From: CAYREX01 sp964423505
Lineage (GTDB): Bacteria > Fermentibacterota > Fermentibacteria > Fermentibacterales > JCC-6
Assembly (NCBI GenBank): GCA_964423505.1
Contig: CAYREX010000002.1
Coordinates: 258,857-322,856, forward strand
Direction: 5' to 3'
Length of the DNA stretch: 64,000 bases
The translations under genes were made by a program, and so were the position numbers. Position 1 is the stretch's first letter, and each line of letters begins with the position of its first letter. This document shows positions 1 through 9,700 of this stretch, piece after piece. The notes under the pieces are model-generated. The model saw nothing but the letters and a program-made list of their open reading frames with translations. It had not been told where the DNA came from and ran no database searches.

Positions 1-1
1 G

Positions 2-826
2 CGGGAGCACGTGGCCGTAGTGGTCGCCACCGGCTACATCGAGCAGGGAGAGAGCGGCACGCTCTTCCCCTTCGGCCGGACCATGGGCAGCGAGACGGTG
101 AGGGAGATGCTGGAGACCGCGGCATCGACTCCCGGGGTACGGGCCATCGTACTGCGGATAGACTCGGGCGGCGGCGATGCCCTGGCCAGCGACGACATGC
201 ACCACGCCGTCGGACGGGTGATGGAGCGGGGCGTGCCGGTCATAGTCTCCATGGGCGGGGCGGCGGCATCAGGCGGTTACTACATGGCCTGCGGCGCCGA
301 GAGGGTCTTCGCCGATGCCATGACGGTGACCGGCTCCATCGGGGTCATCACCGGCAAGCTCTCCTGGGGCGGCCTGCTGGACAGCCTCGGGGTGAACGTG
401 GTCGAGATAGCAACCGGCGAGAGGGCCGGCATGTACAGCCCCTACGATCGCTTCAGCGAGGAGGAGAGGGAGCTGAGCCACGACCTGATGATGGAGAGCT
501 ACCAGCTCTTCGTCGAGACGGTCGCCGAGGGCAGGGACATGACGGTGGAGGAGGTCGACGAGGTGGGCAGGGGCAGGGTCTGGGCCGGCTCCGACGCCGC
601 TGAGCTGGGCCTGGTCGACGAGGTGGGCGGGGTGGTGGACGCCATCTCCTACGCCGCCTCGGTCTCGGGCATGAGGGAGAGGGAGACCCCGGACGTGGTG
701 GTCTACCCGACGCCCCCGTTCCCCGGGGCGCTGGGCCTGCCGGGCGGCGGCGCGCTGCCCGCCGGTCTGCGGGGGCTCCTGGACCCGGACACCGGCATAG
801 GTACCAGGTACCTGGGGCTGCCCTGA
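2..826 (+). CDS. sppA: Signal peptide peptidase SppA, C-terminal part (5' end outside window)
   Basis: Family S49 peptidase that degrades cleaved signal peptides at the membrane. The frame is open through the window edge, so the start lies upstream. A GTG at 11 is unlikely to be the true start. The nucleophile is the Ser at 269-271 in the motif A-A-S-G-G-Y-Y, followed by the family's G-S-I-G-V stretch. The Lys general base expected in short SppA proteins, just before the conserved S-P of G-M-Y-S-P, is absent. That fits the C-terminal repeat of the long 67K-type SppA, in which the Lys sits in the N-terminal repeat, here beyond the window. Family assignment is firm; the long-form reading is inferred. 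Confidence 0.88.
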   Translation, partial: REHVAVVVATGYIEQGESGTLFPFGRTMGSETVREMLETAASTPGVRAIVLRIDSGGGDALASDDMHHAVGRVMERGVPVIVSMGGAAASGGYYMACGAERVFADAMTVTGSIGVITGKLSWGGLLDSLGVNVVEIATGERAGMYSPYDRFSEEERELSHDLMMESYQLFVETVAEGRDMTVEEVDEVGRGRVWAGSDAAELGLVDEVGGVVDAISYAASVSGMRERETPDVVVYPTPPFPGALGLPGGGALPAGLRGLLDPDTGIGTRYLGLP

Positions 827-830
827 GCCC

Positions 831-1169
831 CTAGGGCTGCCTGCCCGGGCTGAGCACCCTGGCCAGCAGCCAGGTAGCCGGCATCCAGAGGATGAAGACG
901 CCTATGAAGAAGGGGATGCCGTGGCTTATCCCCAGGTCCTCCGAGTGGAGGGCCAGTATGGCGGCGGCGCTCCATCCGACCAGGAGGAGGCCGACGACTA
1001 CGTTCCCCCTCTCCCGCATCCCCCTTGCGAAGGATGCGAGGCCGATGGCGGCGAATATGGCCGGCCACCACCTGCCGACGTTGACGTCCAGCCCCCAGAG
1101 CAGGAAGAGGACGCCGGCCCCTCCCAGCAGGAGGGCGAATATCGTGAGAGCCCTGTTACGGTGAGCCAT
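831..1169 (-). CDS. Small integral membrane protein, LiaI/LiaF-like transmembrane region
   Basis: Predicted protein of 112 residues with four hydrophobic helices. The W-W-P-A-I-x-A-A-I-G-L stretch resembles the membrane region of LiaF-type cell-envelope stress sensors; no soluble domain follows. The ATG at 1169 is chosen because a strong GGAGG ribosome site precedes it at the usual spacing. A longer in-frame start at 1238 would run into the preceding gene. It is the last gene of a three-gene minus-strand operon, one base after the lipoprotein stop. Its exact function cannot be read from the sequence; a role in envelope homeostasis is inferred from the family resemblance. Confidence 0.7.
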   Translation of the reverse strand: MAHRNRALTIFALLLGGAGVLFLLWGLDVNVGRWWPAIFAAIGLASFARGMRERGNVVVGLLLVGWSAAAILALHSEDLGISHGIPFFIGVFILWMPATWLLARVLSPGRQP

Positions 1170-1170
1170 C

Positions 1171-1674
1171 CTATCCTCCTTCCTCCACTCCCGCGACCGG
1201 GGGGGCGAGGGTGGTGAGGTCGACGAGCCAGGCTCCATCGACCCTCCTGACTAGTATCTCCTGGAGCCCGTCCGTCGTCTCCACCACGACAACGCCCAGG
1301 CCCGAGTCGGGGTAGGAGACGGAGCTAAGGCTCGTGGAGAGATTATGTGCATCCGGTGCCGAGGCGACCATCCTGGCGAAGAGGCCCGCCCCGGAGAGGG
1401 TGTCCATTTCCTCCTCCGGGACCCCGCCGGCGAGCTCCTCCAGTGCCTCCCGGCTCTCCGTCCAGCCGAAGCGGCGTAGCACGGAGACCGTGGAGTCGTA
1501 CCGTGCCTGAGTCTCGGGGGTTAGCAGCTCCCAGGCCTCCCGGTAGGAGGAGTCGGCGAGGGCGAGGGCGAACGACTCCACCGCCGCGGAAGCGCCGGTC
1601 TCGCTCCCGCCGCACGAGATGAGGAGGAGGGCGGCCGAGGCGGCCGCGAGGAGCTCGCCGCGCATCGCCGTCAC
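1171..1674 (-). CDS. Lipoprotein, NTF2-like fold
   Basis: Protein of about 167 residues with a lipoprotein signal: a hydrophobic segment ending L-L-I-S-C at about residue 21, then a Gly/Ser linker. The rest (V-E-S-F-A-L-A-L-A-D-S-S-Y-R-E-A-W-E-L-L) matches the small alpha+beta NTF2-like/DUF4878 type often found in exported lipoproteins of unknown role. The GTG at 1674 overlaps the upstream TGA as GTGA, indicating translational coupling to the DUF1015 gene. An ATG three codons later is an alternative. Membrane anchoring is well supported; the ligand or function is unknown. Confidence 0.65.
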   Translation of the reverse strand: MTAMRGELLAAASAALLLISCGGSETGASAAVESFALALADSSYREAWELLTPETQARYDSTVSVLRRFGWTESREALEELAGGVPEEEMDTLSGAGLFARMVASAPDAHNLSTSLSSVSYPDSGLGVVVVETTDGLQEILVRRVDGAWLVDLTTLAPPVAGVEEGG

Positions 1675-2906
1675 AGTACGTGCACCACCAGTCCGCTCCG
1701 GAGCTTCGGCTCGAACCAGGTGGACTTCGGCGGCATGACCTCGCCGCTGTCGGCCACCCGCATGAGCTGCTCGACGCTGGTGGGGTAGAGGGAGAAGGCC
1801 ACGGAGAACCTGCCGCCTTCCACCAGCCGCTCCAGCTCGCCGGTGCCCCTGATTCCGCCCACGAACTTAATCCGCTCGCTGGTCCTCGGGTCGTCTATGT
1901 CCAGGACCCGGTCCAGCAGGTTCTCCTGCAGGATGCTGGCGTCCAGGCTCCGCACCGGGTCGTCCTCCGGGAAGGTGCCCCGCCTCGGCTCCAGCCGGTA
2001 CCAGCTTCCGTCCAGGTACATGGAGTAGGTGCGGCCCCTGGCGGGGGAGGGGTCAGCGTCACCGGAGAGGTGGAACTTCTCCCGCACCCTCTCCAGGAAC
2101 CTGCCGGCGGAGAGGCCGTTCAGGTCGGCGACCACCCTGTTGTAGGGCAGTATCTTCATCTGGCTCTCCGGGAAGATGACGGCCAGGAAGTAGTTGTACT
2201 CCTCCCTGCCGGTGTGGCGGGGGTTGTCGGCGGCCCGCCTCTCGGCAACCAGGGTGCCGGCGGCGCTCCGGTGGTGGCCGTCGGCCACGTAGAGGGCGTC
2301 GACGTCACGGAAGGTGGCCGAGACGGACTCGATGTCGTCGTCCCGGTCGACGGTCCAGAAGGTGTGCCGTACGCCGTCCGGGGCGGTGAAGTCGTACTCC
2401 GGGCCGGAGGCCGTCACCCTGCTCTCCAGCTCGTCCATCCGCTCCACGTCCGGGTAGGTGAGGAATACCGGGCCGCACTGGGCGTTCTGGGCCATGATGT
2501 GGCGGATGCGGTCCTCCTCCTTGGCCTTGCGCGTGTGCTCGTGCTTCTTGATGTGGCCCTCGCGGTAGTCCTCGGCGGAGACGGTGGCCACCAGGCCGAC
2601 CTGGAAGTGGTCGCCCATCACCTGCCTGTAAAGGTAGAAGAGGGGCCTGCGGTCCTGTATCATGGCCCCCTCCTCCATCAGGCGCCGGAGGTTCCTCGCG
2701 CCCCGGTCGTACACCTCCTCCGAGTAGAGGTCGACGGAGGGGTCCAGGTCCACCTCCGGCTTGACCACCCGGAGGAAGCTCAGGGGGTTGTCCCTGACCA
2801 TCTCCCTGGCCTCGTCCGAGTCCAGGACGTCGTAGGGGGGGGATGCTATCCTCTCGGCCAGGTCCCTCCTGGGACGAAGGCCGCGGAAGGGTCGAACCTC
2901 TACCAT
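1671..2906 (-). CDS. DUF1015 family protein
   Basis: Full-length (411 residues) member of the DUF1015 family. Hallmarks are the N-terminal V-R-P-F-R-G-L-R-P and S-P-P-Y-D-V, a His-rich K-K-H-E-H-T segment near residue 120, and the A-D-G-H-H-R-S motif near residue 210. The reaction is not established; the conserved His/Asp motifs suggest an enzyme. In many genomes the family sits near serine biosynthesis genes, but no serA or serC is seen here. It is first in an operon with a lipoprotein and a small membrane protein. The 117 bases upstream hold only weak promoter-like hexamers. Confidence 0.85.
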   Translation of the reverse strand: MVEVRPFRGLRPRRDLAERIASPPYDVLDSDEAREMVRDNPLSFLRVVKPEVDLDPSVDLYSEEVYDRGARNLRRLMEEGAMIQDRRPLFYLYRQVMGDHFQVGLVATVSAEDYREGHIKKHEHTRKAKEEDRIRHIMAQNAQCGPVFLTYPDVERMDELESRVTASGPEYDFTAPDGVRHTFWTVDRDDDIESVSATFRDVDALYVADGHHRSAAGTLVAERRAADNPRHTGREEYNYFLAVIFPESQMKILPYNRVVADLNGLSAGRFLERVREKFHLSGDADPSPARGRTYSMYLDGSWYRLEPRRGTFPEDDPVRSLDASILQENLLDRVLDIDDPRTSERIKFVGGIRGTGELERLVEGGRFSVAFSLYPTSVEQLMRVADSGEVMPPKSTWFEPKLRSGLVVHVL

Positions 2907-3023
2907 TTCAGCGCCTCCAGCGTTGTGCAGTGGGCTGCCGTCCCCAAGGCGGGGCCGGGTGACGAATGACCTTGTATTGCAGGAATCTAACCATACCGCA
3001 CGCCCTCAACAATGAAGGGCGAG

Positions 3024-3752
3024 TCAGAGCCGGGACTCCAGCTCCCGTCTCTCCCGGCGGTACCTCGGGTCGGGCAGCGGCCCGTCGGTCTCCCGGAGAG
3101 GGCGGCGCCAGGCGCCGGTCTCCAGCCCCTCCGACTCCCAGAGTCGCACGCCCTCCACGAGGACGCGCCAGCGCCACTCCGGCTCTCCGCCGCCCCAGCT
3201 CCGCACCAGCTCCAGGAGCGGCCGGGGGCTCGCCCCGCGGTGGGCCGCCTCCAGCGCTGCCAGCCTTCCGGCGAGACCCTCGCCCTCCACCGCGACCGCG
3301 ATGCCCGGCGAGCCGGCCAGCCGCCGGGCGCGGGCCAGGAGCACCCGTGCCAGCGGGGAGGGACCGCCTGCGACGTCGGCGGCCTCCCGGAAGGCGCCCC
3401 TCGCCTCCAGCAGCCTGTAGAGAGGACCCAGGCGGATGCGCTCGGCCCCGTCGGCGTCCCGCCGCTCCGAGGCGGCCCCGGCGGCCCTTCGGAAGAGCTC
3501 CTCACCGCCGCGCCAGTCGCCGGCACGGCACCTGAGGTCCGCCGCGGCCGCCAGACCCCTGGGCCAGTCCGGCTCGTCCGCCGCCAGCGAGTCTGCCGCC
3601 TCCAGGGCCGCCTCCGTGTTGCCCAGCTCGGCCAGGAGCCTCATCTCCCTGAGCCGGAGCGGCCCTCTCGCCTTCCGGTCGGTCTCGGATGCGAGCCTGC
3701 CCCTGAGGGCCATGAGCCGCCTGCCCAGCCTCGACTCGTCGCCTCTGCCCAT
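3024..3752 (-). CDS. Tetratricopeptide-like helical repeat protein
   Basis: A 242-residue, Arg- and Ala-rich protein with no signal peptide or membrane segment, so probably cytoplasmic. Successive helix pairs such as L-R-E-M-R-L-L-A-E-L-G-N-T-E-A-A-L-E-A-A have TPR spacing (large-small-A-L-E-A pattern), especially in residues 30-130. The ATG at 3752 follows a GGAGGGAGG ribosome site. It is divergent from the addB leader, leaving about 110 bases between them. It is probably a protein-protein interaction scaffold; the partner is unknown. Confidence 0.6.
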   Translation of the reverse strand: MGRGDESRLGRRLMALRGRLASETDRKARGPLRLREMRLLAELGNTEAALEAADSLAADEPDWPRGLAAAADLRCRAGDWRGGEELFRRAAGAASERRDADGAERIRLGPLYRLLEARGAFREAADVAGGPSPLARVLLARARRLAGSPGIAVAVEGEGLAGRLAALEAAHRGASPRPLLELVRSWGGGEPEWRWRVLVEGVRLWESEGLETGAWRRPLRETDGPLPDPRYRRERRELESRL

Positions 3753-3860
3753 GCGCCTCCCTCCCGCTCGGGTGGAGCTGAAGATAGGATGCCGCCTGCA
3801 CCCGCGTCAGCGGCTGGGCGCCCCTGCCCCTTCGCATATGTTAGTCTGGGGGGAGGACCC

Positions 3861-3902
3861 ATGACGGGACAGGGGAAGAAGAGCCGCCGGAGCGGCGCCT
3901 GA
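3861..3902 (+). CDS. Possible 13-residue leader peptide ahead of addB
   Basis: ATG at 3861 opens a 13-codon frame rich in Lys, Arg and Ser, ending TGA at 3900-3902, one base before the addB ATG at 3904. It has a much better ribosome site (GGGGGGAGG ending 5 bases before the ATG) than addB itself. Ribosomes could therefore load here and re-initiate on addB. It may simply be a coupling device. No homologue is known to me, and there is no sign of a classical attenuator. Confidence 0.35.
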   Translation: MTGQGKKSRRSGA

Positions 3903-3903
3903 G

Positions 3904-6753
3904 ATGCCGGGCGCGCGACTGCTCCACGAGGGGCACTACCGCGACCTGGAGCGGATGCTGCTGGACGTCGCCCTTCCCCTGCTGGAGCGGCGGTCCCCCG
4001 TCCTCCTGGTCACCGCCGGCAACGCGCAGGCCCGCAGGCTCACCCGGCTCCTCATGGAGAAGACCGGCCGCCGCGTGCTCGCCGGGGTGGAGGTGCTCTC
4101 CGGCATACACCTGCTCCCGGCAAGGCTCGGCCGACTCCCCCTGGTCGAGGAGCGGGTCTCGGAGGCCGACCGCTCGCTGCTGGCGCTCTCCTCCATGCTG
4201 GAGCTGAGGCCGGGAGAGCCCCTCCATCCGCTCCGTGACAACCCCGGTACCGCGCTCTCGCTGGGTAGCTTCTTCGAGAGCCTGCTGGAGAAGGGCATCG
4301 ACCCCGGGGTCTACGCCATCGTCCTGGACATGCTGGAGGATGGGCCCGCGCGGGCAACCGGCGAGGTGGTCCTCAGGTGCTTCGAGCGCTACTGCGGGGA
4401 GAGGGCGAGGGTCTACCGGCGGACCAGGGAGAGGGTGATGGCCTCCGAGCCGGCCGAGGGACTCTCCGGCACTCTGCTGGTCTACGGCTTCTACGACCCG
4501 AACCCCGCCCAGAGGGGCTACCTGGCGCGCCTGTGCGGAATGGACCGACTGGACGTCCACGTGTTCTCCCCCATCCGGCGGGAGGATTCCCACTGGAGCC
4601 CACTCGCCGGCCCCCTCTCTTCGCTCGCCGGCCGCGTCGGGCTCTCCTCCATGCGGGGAGGCGCACCCTCGGAGATGTCGCAGCAGGCCCGCCTGGTGGA
4701 GTCTCTGTTCCGCGGAGGAGCCGTCACTCCACCGCGGGAAGGCTTCCGGTTGACGGCCGTCTCCGGCCTGATGGGCAGGGCGAGGGCGGTACTGGACAGG
4801 GTCCTTGAGCTGGCGGATGCGGGATGCGACATCTCGAGAGTGGCGGTAGTCCGCCGCAGCGACGAGGACATGATAGTCAGGATGGCCCACCACGAAGGAG
4901 TGCCCGTGGCGGAGCCGCTCCGTGCGCCGCTCTCCGAGTTGCCGGCCGGCCTGGGCCTCCTGGCGGTCCTGGACGTGCTGGAGAGCGACTTCCACCACAC
5001 GGCGCTGGCGGCCCTCGCATCTTCCGGGCTGCTCGCCGGGAGGTTCGACTTCAGCCCCTCCATGGTCGCCGACTCGGTGCTGTCATCGGGCATCCGGCGC
5101 GGAAGGCGGGACTGGGCCGGCTGGGCTGCCGGCGCCCGGGGCCCCCTCGCCGAGACGGTCGGGCTGCTGGCGCGGTTCGCCGAGGAGATGCCCGACCGCG
5201 CCGCCCCGGCGGAGCATGCGGGGCGGCTGAGGGAGCTGATGCGGGAGCTGTCCGCCGGCGGCCTGAAGGCGCCGTTCCTCGACGCGCCCCTCTCCGGACG
5301 TGTCTTCCGCTCGAAGGCGGAGGTCGGCCCGGCCGGGATGTACTGCGCTCTCCGGCTCCACCTCGGGAGGGTGACGGTGACGCTCAGGAGCGGAGACCCG
5401 GCAGGCTTCACGGTCACCTCGCCGGAGAGCCTGAGGGGCTCCCTCTTCGAGCACGTGATACTCCTGGACCTGGAGGAGGGGACATGGCCCTCCATGGCCA
5501 GGGAGGACCCCAGGCTCCCCCGGGAGCTCCTGGAGAGGCTCGAGCTCTCTCTCCCGGAGCGGAGGGAGCTGGAGGAGGCCTTCCTGCTCCGGCAGGCCGC
5601 CGAGTGCGCCTCGGCCGGGCTGGATATCGTATGGATGGAGAGGGACTCGGAGGGGAGGGAGCTCTATCCGTCCCCCTTCATCTCCCCCCTGTGCGAGAGG
5701 GAGCGTCTGGAGAAGCGGCCGGAGTGGTTCGTCAGGCGGGACGGCTCCGCCGAGCGGGAGATGCTGGGCGGAGGTCACCCGGGCCAGCTGGCCATGACGG
5801 CGGACCCGGCATCCGTACCGTTCGCCGCGGAAGCTGCGACGGCGGAGCGGGAGCGGCTCTCCGGAGCCCCTCTGGGACCGCATGACGGCGTGCTGGGTCC
5901 CGGTCACCACGACCCGTCGCCCCTGTCGGCGACCCTCCTCGAGACCTACGTGAGATGTCCCTTCCGCTACCTCCTGGACAGGGTCTGGAAGGTCGGCGAG
6001 AGGCCCTCGCTTGACGTGACCACCTCGGCCGAGCCGTCGGAGAGGGGCAGGCTGGTCCACGGTGTCGTGGCCTCCCTCCTGGAGGACTTCGGCACCTCGC
6101 CTCCCCGGGACGCGGTAGAGACATACCTGGAGCGGGCGGCCGAGAGGGCGGGTCTCGCCAGGGCGATGGGGAGCCGGGCGCTGGCCGGCGTCTTCCTGGA
6201 CAGGCAGGCCGACGCTGTCCTCCGCTCCATAGGGGAGCTGGACTCCTCGGGACTGACTGTCGTCGCCACCGAGGAGACGGTTGCGGGAACGGTGGCGGGA
6301 GAGGCCTTCTCCGGCCGGGTGGACCTCCTGATGCGTGACGGAGAGGGCAGGCTCCTCATACTCGACGTCAAGACCGGCAGGTCCCTCCCCTCCGAAAGGG
6401 ACGTCGAGGAAGGTAGGCGCTACCAGCCGCCCGTCTACTACTCCCTGGCGAGGCAGACCTTCCCGGACGAGGAGCTGGCGGGGGTCGGCTACGTCTCCGT
6501 GAGCGGCGACTCCCCTGGAGAGCGGGTCTTCATGGCCTCCGGCTGGCTCGAGGATATCATGGGGGCGACCGAGGAGAGGATAGTGGTCCTGGCCGGCCTG
6601 ATCAGGCAGGGCTTCTTCCCCCCCTGTCCCTCGAACGACACCTGCCGGTTCTGCTCATGCGACGAGCTGTGCAGGCTCTCTCCGGCCGACAGGCTCGAGT
6701 GGAAGGCCGACGCGGACGAGAGGCTCCGGCTGCTGCGGAGCGTCCCGGGTTGA
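3904..6753 (+). CDS. addB: AddB-type nuclease subunit of a double-strand-break repair helicase-nuclease
   Basis: Subunit of AddAB, which resects double-strand breaks for RecA loading. The protein has 949 residues, somewhat shorter than Bacillus AddB. The N-terminal two thirds is a helicase-like scaffold. The C-terminal PD-(D/E)XK nuclease is visible as G-R-V-D-L-L near residue 805 and D-V-K at 821-823. Four cysteines fit the AddB iron-sulfur pattern: Cys685 in V-R-C-P-F-R-Y, then Cys914, Cys917 and Cys923 (C-x2-C-x5-C). ATG 3904 is the first start after an in-frame stop at 3862-3864. The gene overlaps addA by four bases. Confidence 0.9.
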   Translation: MPGARLLHEGHYRDLERMLLDVALPLLERRSPVLLVTAGNAQARRLTRLLMEKTGRRVLAGVEVLSGIHLLPARLGRLPLVEERVSEADRSLLALSSMLELRPGEPLHPLRDNPGTALSLGSFFESLLEKGIDPGVYAIVLDMLEDGPARATGEVVLRCFERYCGERARVYRRTRERVMASEPAEGLSGTLLVYGFYDPNPAQRGYLARLCGMDRLDVHVFSPIRREDSHWSPLAGPLSSLAGRVGLSSMRGGAPSEMSQQARLVESLFRGGAVTPPREGFRLTAVSGLMGRARAVLDRVLELADAGCDISRVAVVRRSDEDMIVRMAHHEGVPVAEPLRAPLSELPAGLGLLAVLDVLESDFHHTALAALASSGLLAGRFDFSPSMVADSVLSSGIRRGRRDWAGWAAGARGPLAETVGLLARFAEEMPDRAAPAEHAGRLRELMRELSAGGLKAPFLDAPLSGRVFRSKAEVGPAGMYCALRLHLGRVTVTLRSGDPAGFTVTSPESLRGSLFEHVILLDLEEGTWPSMAREDPRLPRELLERLELSLPERRELEEAFLLRQAAECASAGLDIVWMERDSEGRELYPSPFISPLCERERLEKRPEWFVRRDGSAEREMLGGGHPGQLAMTADPASVPFAAEAATAERERLSGAPLGPHDGVLGPGHHDPSPLSATLLETYVRCPFRYLLDRVWKVGERPSLDVTTSAEPSERGRLVHGVVASLLEDFGTSPPRDAVETYLERAAERAGLARAMGSRALAGVFLDRQADAVLRSIGELDSSGLTVVATEETVAGTVAGEAFSGRVDLLMRDGEGRLLILDVKTGRSLPSERDVEEGRRYQPPVYYSLARQTFPDEELAGVGYVSVSGDSPGERVFMASGWLEDIMGATEERIVVLAGLIRQGFFPPCPSNDTCRFCSCDELCRLSPADRLEWKADADERLRLLRSVPG

Positions 6754-9700
6754 GCGGGGCCCCGAAGCCTCTCGACGAGCGGGTACGGGAGGAGGTCCGC
6801 GGCGCGAGGGACGTGAACGTCTCCGTCTCCGCCGGCGCCGGTACCGGGAAGACCAGGCTGATGGTCGACAGGTTCGTCCGGCTGGTCCGGGCCGGACTGC
6901 CGGTCGACGGGCTCGTGGTGATAACCTTCACGAAGACCGCCGCGGCTGAGCTGCGCACCAGGATAAGGAAGGCGCTGCGGGAGGAGAGCCGGGAGTCCTC
7001 CGAGTGCGCGAGGGCCCTGGAACGCTTCTCGATGGCCTGGATAGGAACGATCCACGCATTCGCCGGAAGGCTGCTGCGCGAGTTCTTCCACCTCACCGGC
7101 ACCGACCCGGACTTCGTCCAGACCGAGAGCCATCACAGCCCCCGCGAGGTCTCCCGGAGGTGGGACGAGTGGCTGCTCCGGGCCGGCCGGGAGGAGCTGT
7201 CCAGGGACTGGGAGGCCCTGGTCAGGGTCCCCGCGAACGTGCTCAGAGAGATAGCGCTCGGCCTCGAGCGTCTCAGGTGGCTCACCGACCGGGCCATGCT
7301 GGGGGAGCCGCCGGAGACCCTCCTCGAGCGGTTCGGGCGGGAGGAGCTGGCCGATGCGGAGAGGATGCTCCGGCAGTGCCGGGACGAGACCGACGGCCTC
7401 TACGCCGGCGCCAGGGCCTTCGTGGAGTCCGTGCGGGAGGTCATGCGCGGCATGCCGGAGCCGGACCAGGAGAGCCTTGCGAAGCCCATATCCACGATAA
7501 ATCTCCGGAGCGGGAAGAAGGCGAGCTGGGAGAGCAAGCAGGAGGCGAAGAAGGTCTTCGGGAGGGCGAGGAAGAAGTACGAGAGCGTCATCGCCCCCGC
7601 CCTGCTCGCGGCACCGGCACTGGATGGCTGCTGGCGGTTCTGCGGAGCGCTCGCCGAGGGGATGCGGAGCGACTGGGACGCGGACAGGAGCCGGCTCTCC
7701 TTCGACGACCTGCTCGGGATCGCCGCGGACAGCCTGGAGCGCGGCCGGGCCCTCCGGGAGCTCCTCGGGTCCAGGTTCGGCCACGTGATGGTCGACGAGT
7801 TCCAGGACACCAGCGCCGAGCAGGTCAGGCTGCTGGAGGCCATGCTGGACGACGGCGGCAGGCTGCGGGAGGGCTCGCTGACCGTTGTCGCCGACGACAA
7901 GCAGTCCATCTACGGCTGGCGCCGGGCCGACATCGAGACCTACCGCGCCTTCGAGGGGCGGATGGAGCGGGAGGGGGCGATGCTGCGGGACATAACCGTG
8001 AACTTCCGCAGCACTGGAAGGATAGTCGAGTTCGTGAACGCGTTCGGGAGGGAGCTCTTCGGCGGCAGGACCGAGGAGGAGGAGCCGTTCGCCTGCGACT
8101 ACAGGCCAATAGACCCGGGGCCGGCGGCTTCCGGGGGGGAGCCCGTGCAGGTCATCGAGCTGTCGGGGCTCCCGGAGGGGCTGGCAGACGCGAAGGGCAA
8201 GGCCAAGCTCCAGGCGGCCTGGTTCGCCGATTACGTCGCTCGGGGTATCGAGAGGGGGGACAGCCCCGGCGACTACGCCCTCCTGCTGAGGAGCGGGACT
8301 CACATGGACAGGTACGTCGAGGCCCTGGAGGGGGCGGGCATCGACTACTTCGTCGAGGCCACCAGGGACTTCCGCAGAAGGCTCGAGGTGACCGACCTGA
8401 GGGGACTGGTCCGATGCCTGAGGGATCCCTCCGACGAGAGGTCGTGGGTGCAGACGCTCAGGTCCGGCTTCTTCGGCGTGGCGGACGATGACATCTCCCT
8501 GGCGCTGGCCTCCGGCTGCCGTACGTACGCGTGCGAGCCCGAAGGCTGTCCCGGGCCCGTCCGACGGGCCAACGCCGTGCTGCGGCGCCTGAGGGAGTCC
8601 GCGAGGTCGCTGCCGCTCCGCGACTTCCTCCCGGAGCTCCTGCTGGGCACCGCACTGCTGCCCGGACTGATTCTGTCCCGGCATCAGGTGGGGAGGAGGC
8701 TCTCCAACATGGAGCACCTGCTGGAGGAGGTCATGACCGGCTCTATGGAGAGCCTGGACGCCCTGCTCCTCGAGCTCGACGACGAGCTGGCGCCCTCCAG
8801 GACCGACGAGCCGTCGCAGCGCGGCGGCAGAGGTGCGGTGACCATCTCCACCATCCACAAGGCCAAGGGCCTGGCCTGGGAGCACGTGGTGGTCCCTACG
8901 CACCAAGGCTCCACAGGGGGAAGCAGAGGGCACGTCCTGTCGCATGAGAGCGGCCGGAGGGCCGCCCTCGACCTCGGCTACTCCCTGAGGACGAGCGGAA
9001 AGAAACTGACGGCGAGGACCCCTCACTGGAGCGGGATCTGCGATACGCTGAAGCACCGGGGCGTCGCCGAGGAGCGGAGGCTGCTCTACGTGGCGCTGAC
9101 CCGCCCCAGGCAGTCGCTGGTGCTGTTCACTCAGCCGTCGGGGAGCAGCGGCACCTCCGCGCAGTCCATCGCGTACAGGTGCGCGGAGGCCGCCCTGGCG
9201 GCCGCGCCGTCCGCCTCGGTCAGGGCGGAGGTCGACTGGGAGCGCCTGGCTTCGGCCTCGACCGGCCCCGGCGCCGCCGGGCGGATGACAGCGGGCCGGG
9301 CATCATTCGCGCCTCCCTCTTTCGAGGTGGACCCGAAGGTCGAGGGGTGGCAGCCGGAGGGGGCGGTTGTCGGCGACCTGGTCCACGAGACCCTCTCCAG
9401 GCTGGACTGGAACGCTCCCGGGAGGTGGCTGGACGAGAACGGGGAGGCGCTGGAGGAGCTTTTCGGCGGGCATGCTGGGGTGGTGCGCGAGCTCTGCCTG
9501 CGCTTCTTCCGAATGGACCTGCCCTTCGCCCCCTCCTCCTCGGAGGTGCTGGGGAGGGAGTACGCCTACTCGACCCTGGACGACTCCGGGCGCCTGCAGA
9601 GCCGGCGCATCGACCTGCTGCTGCGGACGCCCGGGGGCCTCGCCGTTGTGGACTACAAGACCGACGAGGCCGACTCGCCCGCTGCCGTCGACCGGCTGGT

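Noticed and set aside
3841..4998. A 385-codon minus-strand frame opposite addB
   Set aside because: No ribosome site or recognisable domain, and full overlap with convincingly coding addB sequence.
6489..9056. An 855-codon open frame on the minus strand across addAB
   Set aside because: It is a shadow of the GC-rich plus-strand genes, which show all helicase and nuclease motifs; the shadow has repetitive low-complexity composition and no family signature.
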